Assembly (NCBI GenBank): GCA_963556255.1
Contig: OY744615.1
Span: forward strand, 12,979,096-13,043,095
DNA length: 64,000 nucleotides
Direction of reading: 5' to 3'
DNA from: Allolobophora icterica
Lineage: Eukaryota > Annelida > Clitellata > Crassiclitellata > Lumbricidae
Shown here piece after piece: positions 58,847 through 64,000 of this stretch. The stretch's first letter is position 1. Each line of letters starts with the position of its first letter. A model generated the notes under the pieces. That model was given only the letters and a program-made list of their open reading frames with translations. It was not told the origin of the DNA and ran no database searches. Position numbers and translations under genes: made by a program.

Positions 58847-59960
58847 CAAGTGGGAAAAAGCCGAAGGAAACAGAAACATTTGACCTACGATTTATGAGAC
58901 TTAAGATGATTGAAACAGCCAACCACAAATCGTAATCTTCTATAATCTGCTCTATAAGCGGACAACAGTTCACTTGATACTAGACTCGTGAATAGGCTGG
59001 TGCTTTGCGCTAACTTTAAAGTAGCTGTTTAAAAAAATGATGTTTACGATTTTACGATGAGACATAGCCACACTTTGCATCGTAGCCTGATGTTAATTAG
59101 CAGGCCTCAGATAGGCTGCTGGAGCTACGACTAAGTCTTCCTGTCTAATTCCTATTACTAGTTACGATGAGTATTAAGTTAGTTGTTTTTTTTCCCTAAA
59201 GATGCATGTTGGATTCCAATTAATTCACCTACTTGAACACTGAACCCTTGTAAGCTAGATTAGAGCGGCGAGTACTGGAAACCTGAGGCGCTTATATCTG
59301 CTTTGCGTCGGACTTTCCCATCGGAACTGTTGGCAACATGGCAAACTGCGATCACTCTTGTCAGCGAAGCGCATCTACAACCTTTTCTGTCCAACCTGTC
59401 CTAACTTCTACTGTGGCATTTCAATGGAATACCTTACACGTGTTAAGCTGTACTCTTAATTTAATCACACACTTCAACAGCAGGACAGTACCCTCGTTGG
59501 CAACAAAACAACATTGACAATGCAGTGTTGTCAACAATACAACTTTGGTAACAGTGCAAGAAGCCGATGAATTGATGGTAGGATGAAATATGTTGCAAAA
59601 CGTCATTGACTCGTGTACTCTGTGATGTAATAGTTAGCTTTTAGTTTATTCTGTTGATTGATCATTATGCTTTGTCGAATTTTGTATGCCAGCATTCATG
59701 TCGCCGCTGAGGAGCATCACTGATTGAGGCGTTTAATTATTTGCGATTACATTGTCTTATTATTTTGTTCAATAGTTTATTCTTCCCGCCATTCATTCTT
59801 TCGTCAGTTCGTTTTTCATTATTATTATTCAAAAAACTTTTAACCCGTGCAAAGTTACACAGAATTGTGGTTCTGAGGCGCAGTTTGTCATTCACCAGAT
59901 GAAGAACAGTTCTTAAGGCATTCTTCAGACGAAGGATGGCCGAGATTCTCAATCAGGAAT
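58847..59960 (+). other. 3' flank of gene 2, paralogous to 19797-21000
   Basis: No further gene. The paralogy with the gene 1 flank marks this as part of the duplicated unit. Confidence 0.7.
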
Positions 59961-59964
59961 CATC

Positions 59965-60050
59965 TTGAAATAGAATTCTGCTGACATACAATTCTTCTGA
60001 CATACAATTCTCCTGACATACAATTCTCCTGACATACAATTCTCTTGACC
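59965..60050 (+). repeat. 16-bp tandem repeat
   Basis: About five copies of CTGACATACAATTCTC. Confidence 0.92.
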
Positions 60051-60094
60051 AAGATGTTTTAGAGTTTTAATCCTAGGTCTAACAGAACAATCAG

Positions 60095-60700
60095 TTTACG
60101 CCAGTGGTCCCTATAGAACCTTCAGATTCGCCTGTGTATACAGCTTCCATTGCTTTAAGCCTACCTTTTATAGGCCGCATAGAACTCTTCAACTAAACCA
60201 TTCAAACCGTTCAGCCTAAATTGTATAAATCTTTGAGAACTTTCAGTCTAGTCTCAATAGCTCTTGTACATTTTACTTTAGATCAGACTACATGTACCTT
60301 ATAATGGTCATTTAGAACTGTCAGCTTAGAATCCATAGGACTTTCAGAACTTTCAACCAATACTTCACAGACGAAATATAACTGTCAGCCCTGCCTTATC
60401 GAGCTCTCAGCCTACCTTTAGTGCTTCTTACACATTCAGTCTAGTCATCAGCAGTCCCTACCATAGGCGTAGACTCTGGGGGAGGCAGCCGGGGCACCCC
60501 CAATAATTCAGATGGACTGTGCACCCAATGCAACAAGTGTAGGATGAATAGCCAAATTCCTCCCCCCAATATTTTGGACAAGTTTACGCCAGTGGTCCCT
60601 ATAGGCCTAGAACCTTCAGATTCGCCTGCGTAGAACTTCTGTTGCTTTCAGCCTACCTTTTACAGGCCGCATAGAACTCTTCAACTAAATACGCAGGCCT
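60095..60700 (+). repeat. Direct repeat of about 105 bp, 490 bp apart
   Basis: Copies at about 60095-60200 and 60585-60690, each from TTTACGCCAGTGGTCCCTAT to GAACTCTTCAACTAAA. The area between is a degenerate array of AACTTTCAG.CTA-type phrases. Confidence 0.78.
60462..60594 (+). mobile_element. hAT MITE (133 bp)
   Basis: Ends CATAGGCGTAGACT and AGTTTACGCCAGTG; flanks GTCCCTAC and GTCCCTAT (7 of 8). Confidence 0.72.
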
Positions 60701-60711
60701 TATAAAGTAAC

Positions 60712-60920
60712 CAGGGCTGCAGTCGAGGGCATACGCGGATATACAGGGTGTACTTACCTCTAGAGACCGTATACTCACCTCACAAAATATTTATATTTAT
60801 TTACATTAAGATACTGTAGCGTATACTCACAAAATACTGTAGCGTATACCCACCTCTAATTTGTTTCGGAAAACTAACCGGTAGCATATACTCACCTCTA
60901 ATTTTATCCCTACAGCCCTG
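60712..60920 (+). mobile_element. hAT MITE (209 bp), relative of hAT-A
   Basis: Ends CAGGGCTGCAG and CTACAGCCCTG; flanks AAAGTAAC and CAAGTAAC (7 of 8). It shares internal GGGTATACGC-type and TATACTCACCTC phrases with hAT-A. Confidence 0.82.
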
Positions 60921-60984
60921 CAAGTAACTTTCTATAACATTCAGCCTAGTCTTGTGTATATGCCCTACAGAAAACTTTCAGGGT

Positions 60985-61065
60985 AGTGATACTGGATCAC
61001 TCAGCAGACTCGAACCCGTAATCATTTGATTAGAGACGACACGCACTACCAAATAGGCCGCCATA
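60985..61065 (-). mobile_element. tRNA-like SINE head
   Basis: The minus strand has TTTGGTAGTGCG and GGGTTCGAGTC at tRNA A/B-box spacing; no intact acceptor stem. Confidence 0.55.
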
Positions 61066-61296
61066 CGAAACACAAGAATGATTGCTCTTGATATATGAAT
61101 CAATCGACCCATCTAGAGCAGCAAAGACAAACATTCTGGAGACGAGTGACTTTATGCTACCCACACGAAAGCAGTTGTTCTCCCACCACCAGACTCCGAG
61201 ATGTCACAGACTTTACCACAGATGCGAATTTTTGTAGCGCTCTATCTCGACTGCTCTGGTGCTCTTTTCAACGGACAACACGATCGAAGTACTATC

Positions 61297-61562
61297 CAGG
61301 GCTTTTTTCAGCCGGAACGAGCCGGAACGGCGTTCCGGCACCTTTTTCAGCTACTAAAAAATAATTTATTTATTTTAATTATTAAAACAATAATTTAGTT
61401 ATTTTAATTTAATTTCAGTGTTTTTGAACTGTTTTCAGTGTTTATTGAGACCCCTCCCAACCCCCAATCCCGTTTTTCTCGTGATTTTAGCCAGCCCATA
61501 ATTGTTGCGTTCCGGAACCTATTGTTCCGTTCCGGAACCTTTTTTCTAGAAAAAAAGCGCTG
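61297..61562 (+). mobile_element. hAT MITE (266 bp)
   Basis: Ends CAGGGCTTTTTTC and AAAAAAGCGCTG; flanks GTACTATC and GTACCATC (7 of 8). Inside are repeated CCGGAAC/GTTCCGG palindromes. Confidence 0.8.
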
Positions 61563-61570
61563 GTACCATC

Positions 61571-62104
61571 TATATACAAATAGCCGTCGTTCTGTCTGAT
61601 CGGATACCGACAACAGCGAATGTGTCTGTTGTTTATAAGTCAACGAACTCTAACTGGGTTAAGAGCAGAAAAGAGACGATGGCTTGCGAATAAACCTTTG
61701 CCCTTCTTAACCTTTGCCCTTCTTAACGAAAGTTAGCGTAACTTAGCCTAACAGGGAGCGTTTCGATAGGTGGCAAAAGGCGCTGCATAGATGTATAGAT
61801 CAAAACAACTTATGAATTACCCAAATTTAAATTATATCTATATTGTCACTTTTATTATGTAGCGCCTCTTCAAGAACAGATTGATCAGTAGAGCTCAGTG
61901 ACTGGCATCAGTAATCTCGTATTAAGACACCGTCCGATTGGTCCACGTGATCAAAAAGTATTATAGCCTTTTGCTGTAGTTTACCACGACAGTGTCTGAA
62001 ATGTGGCGACACTAATTATGTGCTTTTACAGTTTGACACAGGACAGCTGATGATCACTCTAAATAAGTTTATATGCTTTCTGCGTCAACACAATTATACA
62101 GTAC
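61571..62104. other. No gene seen
   Basis: A short L2-type 3' motif (GTAGCGCCTCTTCAAGAACA) near 61860; otherwise nothing. Confidence 0.5.
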
Positions 62105-63497
62105 TTGTACGAACATAACACGCAGTCCTGAAATAGTCAGATCGGCGAAATAAAAACTGGGCCAACTAAATAGCATAACATTTTACCTAAAGTAAGATGT
62201 GCGGAAGAAACAGACAAGAAGTTGCATGATGAATATGTGCGTATCGCTCTTTCATTCAGTTAAGTACGGGTCCAGAATGACAGATCGTGCAGCGCTCAAT
62301 TCGGAGCTCTCAACTTGGTGCAGTCGTAAATTTATGCCGATATGGTCAAGAAATGCTATGTAATACATGGAAAATAATTACATCAACAAAAATAATGTCA
62401 AAAGTGTACGGTATTGCAGCTAACTTGAATGCTTTTGATTACGGAACAAATTTCAAGAGTTCGTCATCTGCCATATGTGACCAATTGCATTAGCGGCCTT
62501 TGATGGGTTTTCGTCTGCTATATAAATAAATGTATATATATATTATATATATATATATACACTGTGTTCCGATGAAAAGTGGACCCCAAGAAAAAGTGTC
62601 ATAACTCGGTCAAAACTTTTAGCATTTGCCTGAAATTTTAAAAACAGCAAGAGTAGCCATATTGCCACCAAATCCTAACGCCGTTTGGAAATGTTGGCGT
62701 GTTTGTCAAGTTTGTGAACGTTTGAGACGCAGCCCAGAAAATGGCAAATTTCCAACATACAAGAGCCATAAGGAAGTGAAATTCAGCTACAGCTGGTGTT
62801 CAAAATGTCTTTTTTGTTCACGGACACACGACCGTAGACGTGGACGCCACTGTTTGATGGCCCGATCGATGATCAGGTGGTGAAACAGCTGCCACTCTTC
62901 AATTAGACACTCTTCAATCAGGTGATCGACGCCACGAATGCGGGAACGATAAACGCGCTCCTCCAGTACACTCCAGGTTTGGATTTCGCGTCTGATTGAA
63001 GAGTGGCAGCTGTTTGACCACGTGATCATCGATCGGGCCATCAAACAGTGGCGTCCACGTTTACGGTCGTGTGTTGCCATTTTCAGGGCTGCGTCTCAAA
63101 AGATAAATGTAAATGTAAATCTCCGAAATTTTTCACCCCAAAGAGGTCGTTTACTCTGCGGACTGTACACTTTGGTTGCCTTTGAGAGGATAGAGATTCG
63201 AGTATGTCCGTTTGGAGGATATTTATGTGAGAAGCTAATCGCGCATGCTCACTGCAACGCGGAATCTGGATTAGGTACTCGGGTTAGCCTAACTGCGACG
63301 AACGAAAAACTTATCTTCAGCGCAACACGGGTTCATCTGTTTGCATTTCCTAAAAATGTAAAGTTTCAAATGTGATTAGTGTTCTACATCTACTTCTTAT
63401 AGTCATCTGTGGGTATCGTAGGAAAAGAAACCACTCCGCTAGTACCGCAGAAAATCTGTCATCAACGTCGTATGATATTTCCAAGCTAACGCTACAC
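62105..63497 (+). promoter_or_regulatory. Upstream region of OATP gene 3
   Basis: It aligns with the region upstream of gene 2 on both sides of the mariner remnant (62110-62490 and 63150-63497). Likely promoter and 5' UTR; sites not resolved. Confidence 0.6.
62558..63105 (-). mobile_element. Mariner-type transposon remnant, rearranged into a palindrome
   Basis: The minus strand encodes WSVLEERVYRSRIRGVDHLI and IIDRAIKQWRPRLRSCV, the C-terminus of a Tc1/mariner transposase. A terminal-repeat-like sequence (GTCATAACTCGGTCAAAAC) stands at about 62598. About 80 bp at 62822-62902 recur inverted at 62995-63076, and the pairing continues to about 63102. Confidence 0.78.
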
Positions 63498-64000
63498 ATG
63501 GAAGAATCCGATCAAGCACCAGCGAACCTACGTAGCAGCAGTTCCAAAGAACCACAATCTGTCGAAAGCAAAAGCGATGAAGCAGAACCAGTTAACACCG
63601 GATGTGGTTGGGGGCGTTTCCGGCCAGCGATTCTGTCGCCGTTTGCGCATGTCTGGACGTTCATCGTGCTATATGTTGTTTTCTCGTTCACCCACGCCGC
63701 TCAAGGGTCATACCCCACCTCCGTCCTAACGACACTCGAAAGGCGCTTCAACCTATCCAGTTCCCTCATTGGGTTTGTCGTCAACACCTCACTTTTCGGC
63801 TACGTGATCGGTATCGTCATAGTCGCGTTATTCTTCACTAAAAGTAACAAACCGCGACTCTTCGCTTTCTGCATGCTTCTGACCTCCATCGGCGCTTTCC
63901 TCTACTACCTCCCTCACCTGGTATGCGGCACCAGAAATAATGCAATCGACGAGGGTCAGAGTCCCCTCAACGCCACTTCGTTGCCAGATAGAGGAACTGG
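63498..64000 (+). CDS. OATP/SLCO-family transporter, gene 3, exon 1 (cut by window end)
   Basis: Starts MEESDQAPANLRSSSSKEP, open to the window end (167 codons). It follows gene 2 exon 1 closely: CGWGRFRPAILSPFAHVWTF, TTLERRFNLSSSLIGF, NTSLFGYVIGIVIVALFF, LPHLVCGT. It includes TM1-4 of the carrier. No defect is seen in the visible part; the position of the gene 2 frameshift lies beyond the end. Confidence 0.93.
   Translation, partial: MEESDQAPANLRSSSSKEPQSVESKSDEAEPVNTGCGWGRFRPAILSPFAHVWTFIVLYVVFSFTHAAQGSYPTSVLTTLERRFNLSSSLIGFVVNTSLFGYVIGIVIVALFFTKSNKPRLFAFCMLLTSIGAFLYYLPHLVCGTRNNAIDEGQSPLNATSLPDRGT

Overview
The window is animal nuclear DNA, probably from a marine invertebrate. The evidence is intron-split genes with GT...AG boundaries, a tandem array of animal organic-anion transporter (OATP/SLCO) genes, tRNA-derived SINEs, and a dense mix of non-LTR elements, hATs, a Helitron, mariner, a foldback element and a Polinton-like element. 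I cannot name the species.

The host genes are three OATP-family transporters, all on the plus strand. Gene 1 is present only as its 3' half (six exons, 15644-19504). Gene 2 is complete in nine exons (35006-58846) but has a one-base frameshift near the end of exon 1. Gene 3 begins at 63498 and runs off the window. Introns, flanks and some embedded repeats align between the genes, so the array arose by segmental duplication that included the promoter region.

Positions 1-15058 hold a Ty3/gypsy-type LTR retrotransposon on the minus strand, most likely inside an upstream intron of gene 1. It has an intact right LTR, primer-binding site, gag-protease, a damaged integrase, a polypurine tract and a partial left LTR; the reverse transcriptase/RNase H segment is deleted. 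Between integrase and the left LTR are two non-standard ORFs. One carries a ZCCHC24-like zinc-finger module, apparently captured from a host mRNA. The other carries three regularly spaced SUMO-interacting-type motifs. A 7-kb palindromic element (1833-8797) with 2.2-kb inverted arms, AG...CT ends and a 6-bp target duplication, resembling a non-autonomous Polinton/Maverick, is inserted between them.

Positions 19500-33150 (between genes 1 and 2) are nested repeats: a PHD-finger-bearing non-LTR element broken by an L2-like insertion and a 439-bp Helitron, an RTE-type element with a 43-bp target duplication, and two further L2-like fragments. Gene 2 introns hold a nested set of hAT elements (36385-39352 and inside), a retroelement whose reverse transcriptase is followed by a PD-(D/E)XK-like endonuclease (45413-48460), a foldback element with 14-bp target duplications (51695-52472), and a 38-bp minisatellite of about 35 copies. 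Positions 58847-63497 hold small hAT MITEs, SINE remnants and a palindromic mariner remnant upstream of gene 3.
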